NCBI GenBank assembly: GCA_012719125.1
Contig: JAAYAY010000364.1
Span: 40,315-104,314, forward strand
DNA: 64,000 nucleotides
Direction of reading: 5' to 3'
From: Planctomycetaceae bacterium
GTDB lineage: Bacteria; Planctomycetota; Planctomycetia; Pirellulales; Thermoguttaceae
The notes under the pieces were generated by a model that saw only the letters and a program-made list of their open reading frames with translations, had not been told where the DNA came from and ran no database searches. Shown piece by piece: positions 7,424-16,992 of this stretch; position 1 is the first letter of the stretch; each line of letters begins with the position of its first letter. The translations under genes were made by a program, and so were the position numbers.

Positions 7424-9709
7424 ATGAAACACTCCCTTCTGTCTGCAATCATCGTCCTTTCGGCCGGCTTCCTCTCCGCACGCGAGCCGGTCTGGGTTTT
7501 CAACAACGGACCCGATGCCAAGTCGATTTCGCTCGGCCAAGGACAACTGCACCACGAAGTCGGGCTCACCAAGTTGGTCCCGACCGGTACCGATCTGACC
7601 CTGACCGTCCCGCTCGACGCCGCCGACGCCTTCCCTGCCGACCAGCGACCGTTCTTCGCCCTTCGCTACAAATACAAGACGACTCTCAAACAGGCAGGTC
7701 TGTTCTTCACCACCGATGCGATTACGGCGCTTTCGGACGAAAGCTACTCCTCGTTCCCCGTGATCGGCGACAATACGTGGCGAACCGCAATTGTCGACAT
7801 GCGGACCTTCGACCATAGGAGCTGGAAGGGCACGATCACCTCGTTTCGCTTCGACCCGACCAATCCGAGCGATACGGACTCCGTCTACCAGATCTCCCGG
7901 CTCGGCTTCTTCCCCTCGGAGGCGGAGGCCAAGCGTTTTCTCGACGCCGCCGTCGACGCCCCCGACTACTCGGAGCCGACGCAGTTCCTTGCGCCCCTTC
8001 AGCGGGTTACGGTCCCCGGCGGATGCCTGTTCGACGGTTTCGACCAGGCCGACTTCATGCTCCAATCCACGGCCGTCGACAATCCGTCCGCAACGACCGT
8101 CGTCCGCTTCCAGCCCAAAGGCGCAACGGGCGAAGAGTCCGTTGTCCCCCTCTGCCAGACGAACAGTCGCGGATTCACTTGCTTCGTTGCGAAGAAGCCC
8201 GGAAAGTACCGCCTCGTCAACACCGACGTTCCCCTGGACGATCTTGCCGGCCTGGAAGCAAAAACCCGGCAGGCCATTCAGTTCGTCGTTGCACGGCGTT
8301 TGCTCGACGCGGCCGAAGCCCGCAAGTTCCGCCCGAACGATCCAGTTTCAGACGCCCATTGGAACACCGCGGTCAAGACCCTGGCCGACTACGGCGTTGA
8401 TCTGGCCGCACAGGCCAGGCCGGCAACCCGCGCCGAAGCGGCCGTCGTCCTGAAGGCGGCCGTTCAAACCGCACTGGGAACCGTCATCGAATCTCCCTAT
8501 ACCAACGAGTATCTCACCCGCGACCGCATTCGTATCGGGGCGTGGGTCAGTCCGCGCCAGGAAGCCATCGGAGACGACTTCATCAAGACCTACAGTTCCG
8601 GCGGCTTCGACTGGATCATCGCCCACGGCGCCTTGGCCGGTTCCGACTACAGGCAAACGCTGCTCCAGGACTGCGACCGCTACGGGGTCGAACTGATTCT
8701 CGGCGACGGCGCCTACAAGAACCCGGCCGTGGCCACCGCCGAGTATTTCGACCATCCGTGCTTCGCCGGAACCTACGTTACCGACGAGCCTGGAACCGAC
8801 CAGTACGACGAACTCGCCAAAATCTGCAACACCTACTATCGGGAAACGGGCGGCAAGCTCCCGTACATCAACCTGCTTCCCATGTACGCCAACGCGGCCC
8901 AGTTGAAGTACGGGGCCGGCGCCGCCGCGATCAAATACTACGACTCCGATCCCGACCTCTACAAGAAGCACTGCGATTGGTTCTGCGAAAAGTTTGAAGC
9001 GCCCTATATCTGCACCGATATCTATCCGCTCAACTGGGCCGAGAGCGGACGAACTACCTACAAGGACTATTGCGAATCGATCAACGTCATTGCCACGTCC
9101 GCCCGGACCCACGGCAAGGATTTCTGGTGCTGCATCCAGACGTTCGCCTGGGTCCCCAGCAAACGTACTCCCACCGAATCCGAGTTCCGCTGGCAGTCGT
9201 ACTCGATGCTGTCGTTCGGCTGCAAGGGCCTGCTCTGCTGGACCTACGCGGGCTACCGGCCGGAAAGCCCGTCGCTGATAACCGTCGACGGGAAGCGGAC
9301 CAACGCCTGGTACGACGCCGCCACCGTGTTCAAGGAGATCCGCCGCATTTCCGACGCCTTCGTCCGCTATAAGAACCTCGGCGCCCTGGCCCACAACTGC
9401 TCCGACGATACGCCCTACCTGAAATTTAGCAACCCCGTCCAGAAATTCCCCGCGATTCAGCAGATTCAGTGCGACGACCCGCTGCTGATCGGCTGTTTTG
9501 CCGAGAAAGACGGTCCTGCAACCGCGTTCACCATGGTCAACATGAGCGAGCTGGAGGCGGTTAAAACGTCGCACGTCAAGCTGAAACTCGCCGGCTCGAC
9601 CGTCGTTGCCTGGCCTCGCGGCCAGCGCGTCGTGCTGTCCCCCGACAATGACGGATTCCATCACCTCACCCTGCCGCCAGGCGAGGGACTCTTTGTTGAA
9701 GTCAAGTGA
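7424..9709 (+). CDS. Exported glycoside-hydrolase-like protein
   Basis: Predicted 761-residue secreted protein with a Sec signal (MKHSLLSAIIVLSAGFLSA). The N-terminal 250 residues are beta-rich. From about residue 370 a TIM-barrel-like region starts (DRIRIGAWVSPRQEAIGDDF). GTYVTDEPGTDQYDE places a candidate acid/base glutamate at E455, and YICTDIYPLNW and LLCWTYAGYRP are later barrel strands. This pattern fits the clan-A glycosidases and related planctomycete families; I cannot name a GH family or a substrate. The open frame begins earlier, at 7289, but the ATG at 7424 starts the signal peptide. The next gene begins 14 bp after the stop, so the two are probably co-transcribed. Confidence 0.72.
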   Translation: MKHSLLSAIIVLSAGFLSAREPVWVFNNGPDAKSISLGQGQLHHEVGLTKLVPTGTDLTLTVPLDAADAFPADQRPFFALRYKYKTTLKQAGLFFTTDAITALSDESYSSFPVIGDNTWRTAIVDMRTFDHRSWKGTITSFRFDPTNPSDTDSVYQISRLGFFPSEAEAKRFLDAAVDAPDYSEPTQFLAPLQRVTVPGGCLFDGFDQADFMLQSTAVDNPSATTVVRFQPKGATGEESVVPLCQTNSRGFTCFVAKKPGKYRLVNTDVPLDDLAGLEAKTRQAIQFVVARRLLDAAEARKFRPNDPVSDAHWNTAVKTLADYGVDLAAQARPATRAEAAVVLKAAVQTALGTVIESPYTNEYLTRDRIRIGAWVSPRQEAIGDDFIKTYSSGGFDWIIAHGALAGSDYRQTLLQDCDRYGVELILGDGAYKNPAVATAEYFDHPCFAGTYVTDEPGTDQYDELAKICNTYYRETGGKLPYINLLPMYANAAQLKYGAGAAAIKYYDSDPDLYKKHCDWFCEKFEAPYICTDIYPLNWAESGRTTYKDYCESINVIATSARTHGKDFWCCIQTFAWVPSKRTPTESEFRWQSYSMLSFGCKGLLCWTYAGYRPESPSLITVDGKRTNAWYDAATVFKEIRRISDAFVRYKNLGALAHNCSDDTPYLKFSNPVQKFPAIQQIQCDDPLLIGCFAEKDGPATAFTMVNMSELEAVKTSHVKLKLAGSTVVAWPRGQRVVLSPDNDGFHHLTLPPGEGLFVEVK

Positions 9710-9723
9710 CCCTGGAGGAAATC

Positions 9724-11220
9724 ATGAACCCCACCTGCCGCCGATCAGCCGTCCTTCTCTGCTACGCCTTGCTTGCCACGCTTGATCTTTCGGTGATGCC
9801 GGTCGCCGCGGCCGAACTGTGGGTCGGCGCGGCGACCGCCGACATCACTCCCGACCAGCCCGTCCCCCTGACCGGCGGCACCTCGGTCCGCATCGGACGC
9901 GAAATCCAGAGCCGCCTGACCGCCAACGTGCTCGCGTTGGAATCGCGAGATGGCCAGCAGGCGCTCGATCAGGCCATCCTGGTCGCCTGCGATCTGTGCG
10001 TTATCCGGCCGGGCATTCAAGAAGCATTCCGCAAGCACGTGGCCGCCCGGCTTCCCGGCTTCGACGTCAATAAGCTCGTCCTGGCTGCCACCCACACCCA
10101 CACGGCGCCGGTCCTTCTTCAAGATCGCTACGAAGAGAAGGACTATGAGGACGCCATGCAGCCCAAGGAGTACGTGCCCTGGCTGTACGAACAAATGGCC
10201 CAGGCCGTCGTGAAGGCCTGGGAAAGCCGCCAGGCAGGGGCCGTCGCCTGGGGCTTGGGCCATGCCGTCGCCGGGCACAACCGCCGCGTCGTTTACGCCG
10301 ACGGCACGGCCAAGATGCACGGCAACACGGCTCTGGCTGAGTTCCGCGGCATCGAAGGCTTCGAGGACCACGCCGTCCAGATCCTCTGTTTCTACGATTC
10401 GCAGAAACGGCTCAAGGCGGCCGCCCTTTCCCTGGCGACCACGGCCCAGGCCGAGGGCGGCAGCACGGTGAACGCCGATTTCTGGGCGCACGTCCGCCGA
10501 CTCATCCATGAGCGCCACGGCGACCAGGTGTGCGTGCTGGGGTTCTGCGCTCCCGCCGGCGATCAGACTCCCAGGACGCAAGTGCACAAGAAAAGCGAGC
10601 AGCGGATGTGCGAACTTCGCGGCCTGACCTACAGCCAGGAGATCGGCCGGCGGGTGGCCGGTACCTTCGACGACGTGGCCGCCGTCATCGCCCAGGACAT
10701 TCGTACGGATGTGCCGCTGGTCCACCGCGTTCAGACCCTAAAGCTCCCCGCCCGCATCGTCACCGAAGCCGAACATGCCGTGGCCGAAAAGGTGTGCGAA
10801 GACATCGACGCCAAGCAAACTCGCACCAAGTCGGACCACTGGACCCGCAACCTCTACCGCTCCATAGCCGATCGCTACGAGGCCCAGCAGAAGGGCGAGG
10901 AGACGACCTACGAGATGGAGTTGCACGTGCTGCGTCTGGGTGACGTCGCGATCGCCACCAGCCCCTTCGAACTGTTCCTCGATTACGGCGTGCAAATCGA
11001 CGGCCGCAGCCCGGCCCTGCAGACCTTCCAGATCCAGTTGGCCGGCGCCTGCCGGCAGCACGCCTACTATCTGCCGACGCCGCGAGCCATGGCGGGCGGT
11101 ACCCTCGACGACAAGCCTTTCACCAACTACAGCGCTACCGTCATGAGCAACATCGTCGGCCCCGAAGGCGGACAAGTGCTGGTCGACCGGACTGTCGAAA
11201 CGATCGAGAGCCTCTGGTAG
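9724..11220 (+). CDS. Exported neutral/alkaline ceramidase-like protein
   Basis: Predicted 498-residue secreted hydrolase with a Sec-type leader (residues 1-30, ending PVAAAE). The sequence LWVGAATADITPDQPVPLTGG is the typical N-terminus of the neutral/alkaline non-lysosomal ceramidase superfamily. AATHTHTAPV carries the histidines of the zinc site. True ceramidases cleave the amide bond of ceramide, but planctomycetes hold many paralogues whose substrates are unknown, so lipid specificity is uncertain. GGAGGA at 9714-9719 sets the start at ATG 9724 and not at the GTG 9706 that overlaps the previous stop. A second member of the family lies at 58505-60055. Confidence 0.85.
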   Translation: MNPTCRRSAVLLCYALLATLDLSVMPVAAAELWVGAATADITPDQPVPLTGGTSVRIGREIQSRLTANVLALESRDGQQALDQAILVACDLCVIRPGIQEAFRKHVAARLPGFDVNKLVLAATHTHTAPVLLQDRYEEKDYEDAMQPKEYVPWLYEQMAQAVVKAWESRQAGAVAWGLGHAVAGHNRRVVYADGTAKMHGNTALAEFRGIEGFEDHAVQILCFYDSQKRLKAAALSLATTAQAEGGSTVNADFWAHVRRLIHERHGDQVCVLGFCAPAGDQTPRTQVHKKSEQRMCELRGLTYSQEIGRRVAGTFDDVAAVIAQDIRTDVPLVHRVQTLKLPARIVTEAEHAVAEKVCEDIDAKQTRTKSDHWTRNLYRSIADRYEAQQKGEETTYEMELHVLRLGDVAIATSPFELFLDYGVQIDGRSPALQTFQIQLAGACRQHAYYLPTPRAMAGGTLDDKPFTNYSATVMSNIVGPEGGQVLVDRTVETIESLW

Positions 11221-11286
11221 ATTGCCCTCGTCCGCCCGCCTTGATGACGATCCTCTCACCCCTTCCAAACCGCCCGGTACCAGACC

Positions 11287-11637
11287 ATGAGAAGCCATGC
11301 CAAGACAAACCGTCGAGGGTTTCCTGGGCGTTCTGCAGGGATCGCGTCGGCCGCGCTGGCGATTCCGTATGCCGTGCCGGGATCCGCACTCGGCAAGGAC
11401 GGTCAGACGGCCCCCAGCGAGCGCATCATCCTCGGTTCGACCGGCGTCGGGTCGATGGGGCGAGGCGACATGAAGGTCGCGTCGTGGGGCAGTTCATTCG
11501 ACGATTGCCAATTCGCCGGCGCCACGATCGATCGGTTGTTTCAGGATGTCCGGGATGTTGCCCTTTCCGCGGATACTGTTACGTTTGTTGTGTTGACCGG
11601 AAAGGTACACGCAGGTGAGACACGCCACATCCGCTAG
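11287..11637 (+). pseudogene. Gfo/Idh oxidoreductase remnant, N-terminus only
   Basis: The first ~60 residues are a normal planctomycete Gfo/Idh/MocA start: NRRGF Tat-like signal, AIPYAVPGSALGKDGQTAPS, then RIILGSTGVGSMGRGDMK with the nucleotide-binding glycines. After that the similarity stops and the next ~55 codons look random before a stop at 11637. Intact members are about 400-450 residues; no C-terminal half is found in the 200 bp that follow. Most likely a deletion remnant that could still make a short peptide. Confidence 0.7.
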
Positions 11638-11840
11638 CCATCCAGGCCGGGAACCGGAGCGGCCGACAACGCCGTGCCTGAAACCATAATCTGTGGCGGT
11701 CGCTTCCTGCCGCAGTCCTCGAGCGCGCGTTGCCGACCTGCAGCGGTGTTCACGACGGAGAGCGGAAACGGCACCCTTGCACCTGCCGGGGGAAGACGCG
11801 AACATGCTCTATATCCTTATCCCCAAACCTGAGGTGAGCT

Positions 11841-14800
11841 ATGAAGCGATATGCATGGTTATTCATGCTGGTTGTGGGATCTGCCACCGCCGCAGGGGCC
11901 GATGCCGGGGACTGGCCGACCTACCGGGCCGACGCCCACCGCAGCGGCTATACCAGCGAGACGTTGCCCGGCGACCTGACGCTCCACTGGCGATTCAAGG
12001 CGACCCATGCGCCCCGGCCGGCCTGGTCGGACCGCGATACCCGCATGCCCTTCGACAAGGTCATGCACCCGGTGATCGTCGGCGGGCGAGTCTTCTTCGG
12101 AAGTTCCGTCGACTGCAAGGTCTACGCCCTCGATGCCGCCAATGGAAAGGAACTCTGGACGTTCTTCTGCGACGGGCCGATCCGGTTTGCTCCGACGGTG
12201 GATGGCGATCGCCTGTTGGTCGTCAGCGACGACGGCCACATCTACTGCCTGGCTGCCGCCGACGGAACACTGCACTGGAAACTCCGCGGCGGTCCCACCG
12301 ACAGCAGGGCCCTGGGCAACGGCCGCCTCATCTCCCGCTGGCCCGCTCGGGGCGGAACCGTGGTCGATGGCGGCGCGGTCTACTTCGCGGCGGGAATCTG
12401 GCCCTCCGAAGGCATCTTCATCTACGCCCTCGATGCCGAGTCCGGCAAAGTGCTGTGGTGCAACGATCAGTCGGGCAACCTGTGGATGGCGCAGCCTCAC
12501 CCCGGAGCCAATGCCGCCAGCGGGGTCTCCGCCCAGGGCTACCTGGTGCTGGCCGGCGACAAGTTGCTGGTTCCCACGGGCCGCGCCGTACCGGCCGTGT
12601 TCGATCGCAAGACGGGGGAACTGATCTACTTTCAGCTTCAGAAAAATACCCACATCGGCGGCGCCGACATCGTTGTCGGAGAAGACTGGTTCCTCAACGG
12701 CGAGGCCGTGTTCGATCTGGCGACGGGAAATCGGCTCACCTCCGCATCCAAGCTGTCGGCCGGCCTCGCAGTTGCCTGCCCCGATGGAGTCGCTCAATGG
12801 GAACCTGGCAAGATTCAAACCCTTCGCTGGGAAGAGAAGACCACGACCGATCGCAAAGGCACGTCGCAGACCGTCACGACGTTGTCTCCCGTGAAGAGTA
12901 CTGCCGCCCAAGCCGGCGGAAGCGCCCTGATGATTGCCGGCGGAAAGGCCTTCTCGTCAGGAACCGGGCCGGAAGGTGCGAAACTCGAAATCGTCAACCT
13001 GAATACAGGCGAAGTCACATGGACCGCCGCGGTCGACTCTGAACCCTTGGGATTGGCGGTGGCCGACGGGCAACTCTTCGCGGCCTCGACAGCCGGAGAA
13101 CTCCTTTGTTTCGGCTCGCGCGATCGTGTGCCGGCCAACGTGTCGGCAGGCAACCCGCCCAAAGCCGAACCGACGTTCGCGAATTGGGATTTCTACGAGC
13201 GGTATGCCGAGGAGATTATCCGGCAGACCGGCGTGACCGAGGGCTACTGCATCGATCTGGCCTGCGGCGACGGGGCCCTGGCCTGCGCCCTGGCCCGGCG
13301 GACGAAGTTGCAGATCTACGGGTTCGATCCCGATCCGGCGGTCGTCGCCGAGGCCCGAAAGAAACTCGATGCGGCCGGCGTCTACGGTTCGCAAGTCACC
13401 CTGCTCGTGGGCGACGGACGTCTGACCTCGCTGCCCGACTACCTCGTCGATCTTGTCGTATCCAGCCACTCGGTTCCGCAAGGTGAAGGGGAAAGCGACG
13501 TCTATCGGGTCCTGCGGCCCTATGGCGGCGTGGCCTGTCTTGGTCGCCCGGGCTCGCTGAAAGTCACCACGCGTGGGCCGCTCCAAGGGGCCGGCACGTG
13601 GACCCACCAGTACTGCGATCCGACGAACGCCAACTGTTCCGACGACACGGTCGTGCAGGGACCGCTGGGGGTGTTGTGGTTCGACGATCATGCCTTCCCC
13701 GTTCCCAGCCGTCACGGCCGGGGCCGGGCGCCGTTGTTTCTCGACGGCCGGTTGTTCGTCCAGGGACTCGACGGCGTCCTCTGTGTGAATGCCTACAACG
13801 GCCGCAAACTCTGGGAGTACCCACTGCCCGGAATTCAGCAGGTCTACGACGGCGAACACCTGATGGGGACGTCGGGAACCGGGAGCAATTGGTGCATCGG
13901 ACCGACGGGCCTCTACGTGCACACGGGCGAAGAATGCCTGCGGCTCGACCCGGCCACGGGCAGGCAACTGGCCGCTTTCAAACCACCGGTCCAGCCCGAC
14001 GGCACGCCCGGCACCTGGGGAATCGTGGCCCTCGAAGGCGACACCCTGTTCGGCACCCTGGCCGACACGCGGCACCTGGTGACCTACCGTTACCAGCCCG
14101 GCGACATGAACCGGCAGTACACCGAGTCGATCGGGCTCTTTGCCATGGATGCCGCCAGCGGCCAAATCCGCTGGAGCTATCGCCCCGAGCAAACGATTCG
14201 CCATAACGCCCTGGCCATCGGCAATGGTCGCGTCCACCTGATCGATCGGCCCACCGCCACGGGAGATCGCCAGCGGGAGAAACGCGTCGGAACCCCCAAT
14301 CCGGAAGATGCCCATCCCCTCGGCAGGCTCGTCACCCTGAACGCGACCGACGGGCAGGTGCTCTGGGAAACAGACCGAGACATCTACGGAACCACGCTGG
14401 TTCTCAGTGCGGAATACGACGTTCTGCTCATGGGCTACCAGGACTGGCGATTCAAGCTGGCCTCCGAACTGGGAGGGCGGATGGCGGCCTTCGATGCGGC
14501 GACCGGCAATCGGCGCTGGGACGTCGAAGCGTCCTACAAGACTCGCCCGATCATCAACGGCCGGACCGTCTACCTGCAGCCCGACGCGTGGGACCTGCTG
14601 ACGGGCAAGCCGACCGGTTTCGTCCTCGATCGGTCTTACGGCTGCGGCATCCCGTGCGGCTCGACCAACATGCTCGTCTATCGTTCGGCCACCGTGGGAT
14701 ACGTTGATCTCTTGCATGACTATGGCACCGAGAACTACGGCGGTATCCGGCCCGGCTGCTGGATCAACGCCATTCCGGCGGGCGGCCTGATCCTCATGCC

Positions 14801-15668
14801 CGACGCAACCGATCGCTGCCGCTGCAGCTACCTGAACAAGGCGTCCATAGCCCTGGCGCCCTACGGACTGCGTCCCCCGACGATCACCCCCGACAGTGCC
14901 TGTCGCAGGGAACCCTTCGAAGTCCAATTGACCTGCGATGCCGAGAACGCCGAGATTCGCTTTACGCTCGACGGCTCCTCACCCACGGCCGATTCGTCTC
15001 TTTACACCGGGCCGCTCAAGATCGAAGACGTCGCCAGCTTGCGTGCCCGCGCCTTCGCCCCTCAACTCCCGCCGAGCAGCGTGGCCTCGGCCGAGTTTGT
15101 GGTCGATCGCACGATCCTTCCCCTCGACGATCCGGGCTGGACCGTCTTCGACAGCCCCGGCGGCAGCCCGCCCGCGAGCGATTGGCAGATCGAGGGCGAC
15201 TACGTGACCGAACGCTCCAACCATTATCTGGGCGTGGCCGGCAATCTGGATCCGCTGATCGATCGGCCCGGGACCTATCGGGCCTTCCAGCCCGGCCGGT
15301 CCTGGTCGAACGGCGAACTCTCCCTCGAAATCGCCTCTTCCGACGACGACGGCCTGGGAGTCGCTTTTCGCTTCGGCGGCAGGGAGAACTACTACCTCTG
15401 GTCGATGGACGCCCAGCGGAGCTTTCACGTCCTCGCGAAGAAGCAGGGCGATGCCTACGAAACGCTCGCCAGGAACGCGGCGCCCTATGCGAAGAACCAG
15501 TGGTACTCCGTTCGCGTCGTTCTTGACGGGCCGCGGATTACGGTCTACGTAGACGGCCAAAAGGACCTCGAGGCCGTGGACGAGACGTTCGCCGAAGGCA
15601 CCATCGCCCTCTACGCCTGGGGCTGTGCCGGGGCCAAGTTCCGCAACGTGCGCTGGGTGCCCAAATAG
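11841..15668 (+). CDS. Exported PQQ-like beta-propeller / methyltransferase fusion protein
   Basis: Predicted 1275-residue protein with a Sec signal (MKRYAWLFMLVVGSATAAGA). Order of parts: PQQ-like (pyrrolo-quinoline quinone type) propeller blades at about 40-440 (repeats such as KVYALDAANGKELWTF and HIYCLAAADGTLHWKL); a class I SAM-methyltransferase domain at about 450-570 (CIDLACGDGALACALA, YGFDPDPAVVAEA); a second PQQ-like propeller at about 600-1010; a chitobiase/FN3-like segment at about 1020-1080 (EIRFTLDGSSPTADSSLYTG); and a C-terminal LamG/DUF1080-like concanavalin fold at about 1095-1275. GAGGTGA before ATG 11841 supports the start. A methyltransferase domain in an exported protein is odd because SAM is cytosolic. 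Its function is unknown; the domain may be structural. Confidence 0.85.
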   Translation: MKRYAWLFMLVVGSATAAGADAGDWPTYRADAHRSGYTSETLPGDLTLHWRFKATHAPRPAWSDRDTRMPFDKVMHPVIVGGRVFFGSSVDCKVYALDAANGKELWTFFCDGPIRFAPTVDGDRLLVVSDDGHIYCLAAADGTLHWKLRGGPTDSRALGNGRLISRWPARGGTVVDGGAVYFAAGIWPSEGIFIYALDAESGKVLWCNDQSGNLWMAQPHPGANAASGVSAQGYLVLAGDKLLVPTGRAVPAVFDRKTGELIYFQLQKNTHIGGADIVVGEDWFLNGEAVFDLATGNRLTSASKLSAGLAVACPDGVAQWEPGKIQTLRWEEKTTTDRKGTSQTVTTLSPVKSTAAQAGGSALMIAGGKAFSSGTGPEGAKLEIVNLNTGEVTWTAAVDSEPLGLAVADGQLFAASTAGELLCFGSRDRVPANVSAGNPPKAEPTFANWDFYERYAEEIIRQTGVTEGYCIDLACGDGALACALARRTKLQIYGFDPDPAVVAEARKKLDAAGVYGSQVTLLVGDGRLTSLPDYLVDLVVSSHSVPQGEGESDVYRVLRPYGGVACLGRPGSLKVTTRGPLQGAGTWTHQYCDPTNANCSDDTVVQGPLGVLWFDDHAFPVPSRHGRGRAPLFLDGRLFVQGLDGVLCVNAYNGRKLWEYPLPGIQQVYDGEHLMGTSGTGSNWCIGPTGLYVHTGEECLRLDPATGRQLAAFKPPVQPDGTPGTWGIVALEGDTLFGTLADTRHLVTYRYQPGDMNRQYTESIGLFAMDAASGQIRWSYRPEQTIRHNALAIGNGRVHLIDRPTATGDRQREKRVGTPNPEDAHPLGRLVTLNATDGQVLWETDRDIYGTTLVLSAEYDVLLMGYQDWRFKLASELGGRMAAFDAATGNRRWDVEASYKTRPIINGRTVYLQPDAWDLLTGKPTGFVLDRSYGCGIPCGSTNMLVYRSATVGYVDLLHDYGTENYGGIRPGCWINAIPAGGLILMPDATDRCRCSYLNKASIALAPYGLRPPTITPDSACRREPFEVQLTCDAENAEIRFTLDGSSPTADSSLYTGPLKIEDVASLRARAFAPQLPPSSVASAEFVVDRTILPLDDPGWTVFDSPGGSPPASDWQIEGDYVTERSNHYLGVAGNLDPLIDRPGTYRAFQPGRSWSNGELSLEIASSDDDGLGVAFRFGGRENYYLWSMDAQRSFHVLAKKQGDAYETLARNAAPYAKNQWYSVRVVLDGPRITVYVDGQKDLEAVDETFAEGTIALYAWGCAGAKFRNVRWVPK

Positions 15669-15699
15669 CCCTTTCATCCGTTTGCTTCAGGAGCATGCT

Positions 15700-16863
15700 A
15701 TGTCCCCACAATGCCTGTCGAGTCGGCTGGTGCGAGAGATCGCATTCGGCGTCTTGTTTCTCGCCCTGACGGCTGCGGCCGCGCACGGGCAAGAGCCGAT
15801 CGACGTGTGGACGTCGGGAGAGGGTGGGTACGACACGTACCGCATCCCGTCGTTGATCAAGACGAAGAGCGGCGCCCTGCTGGCCATCTGCGAAGGGCGA
15901 AAAACAGGCCGCGGCGACAGCGGCAACATCGATCTGCTCATGCGGCGATCGACTGACGGCGGACAAACATGGTCTCCCACCCAAGTCATCTGGGACGACA
16001 AGGAGAACACCTGCGGGAATCCCTGCCCGGTTGTCGACCAGGAGACCGGGACAATCCTCCTGCTGTCGACGCACAACCTGGGTATCGATCGCGAGAAGGA
16101 GATCATCGCCCTGACCAGCAAGGGCACGCGAACCGTGTGGCTCCTCAAGAGCACAGACGACGGACTGTCATGGAGCAAGCCACAAGAGATTACCCAGACT
16201 GCAAAGAAGCCGGACTGGACCTGGTATGCCACGGGGCCCGGTATCGGCATCCAGATCCAGCACGGCCCGCACAAGGGGAGACTCGTGATTCCCTGCGATC
16301 ACATCGAGGCCGACACGAAAGACTACTACTCCCACGTCATCTACAGCGATGATCGCGGCGAAACCTGGCAACTGGGCGGCTCCACGCCCGAAGATCAGGT
16401 CAACGAATGTGAAGTCGTCGAACTGGCCGATCCGCCGGGCAGATTGATGCTCAACATGCGGAACTACGATCGCGACAACCGGACCCGCCAGACGGCCGTC
16501 AGCGACGACGGAGGCCTGACCTGGCAAGGTCAGAAGCACGACCCCGTGTTGATCGAACCGATCTGCCAGGCTTCCATCCGCCGATTGCGCTGGCCGACCG
16601 ATGCTCGGCCTGGCGCGATCCTGTTTTCCAATCCCGCCTCCCAGGAAGGCCGCGAGAAGATGACCGTGCGGGTGAGCTTCGACGATGCCAAGACCTGGTC
16701 GCACAGCGCGTTGGTCAACGAAGGTTTTTCGGCTTATTCGTGCCTCGAAAGGCTCGACGACACGGCGGCCGGACTTCTCTACGAAGGAGCCGTCGGCGAC
16801 AAGACCTACGGCCGGATCACCTTCCTCCGGCTCGGCCTCGATTGGCTGACGGACTCGAAGTAG
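15700..16863 (+). CDS. Exo-alpha-sialidase (neuraminidase, GH33-type)
   Basis: Predicted 387-residue secreted sialidase that releases terminal sialic acid from glycans. A Sec signal covers residues 1-30. YRIP at 47-50 is the F/YRIP motif with the first arginine of the substrate-binding triad. Five Asp-box-like repeats follow: STDGGQTWSP (84-93), STDDGLSWSK, SDDRGETWQL, SDDGGLTWQG and SFDDAKTWSH. CAGGAG is 7 bases before ATG 15700. The genes downstream encode a neuraminate-lyase-like aldolase and a mutarotase-transporter, so the context supports sialic acid as the product. Related BNR proteins can have other functions, but here context and motifs agree. Confidence 0.88.
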   Translation: MSPQCLSSRLVREIAFGVLFLALTAAAAHGQEPIDVWTSGEGGYDTYRIPSLIKTKSGALLAICEGRKTGRGDSGNIDLLMRRSTDGGQTWSPTQVIWDDKENTCGNPCPVVDQETGTILLLSTHNLGIDREKEIIALTSKGTRTVWLLKSTDDGLSWSKPQEITQTAKKPDWTWYATGPGIGIQIQHGPHKGRLVIPCDHIEADTKDYYSHVIYSDDRGETWQLGGSTPEDQVNECEVVELADPPGRLMLNMRNYDRDNRTRQTAVSDDGGLTWQGQKHDPVLIEPICQASIRRLRWPTDARPGAILFSNPASQEGREKMTVRVSFDDAKTWSHSALVNEGFSAYSCLERLDDTAAGLLYEGAVGDKTYGRITFLRLGLDWLTDSK

Positions 16864-16949
16864 AGTGGGTCGCATCTGCCGGATGCGACTCGTATAGGAG
16901 TAGCAGAAACCTCCGTATCAGGAGTGACACCCGGCAGGAGTCACCCACT
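16864..16949. repeat. Paired-hairpin inverted element
   Basis: Immediately after the sialidase stop, the half beginning AGTGGGTCGCATCTGCCGG and the reverse-complement half ending GGCAGGAGTCACCCACT form an 86-bp inverted structure; each half also has its own small dyad (GTCGCAT/ATGCGAC in the first). It ends 44 bp before the next gene. It may end or attenuate transcription in the locus, or be a dispersed palindrome. Confidence 0.6.
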
Positions 16950-16992
16950 TCCAATTGTGGCCAAGAGAATAACGAGACTGCCGCCCGCCCTC

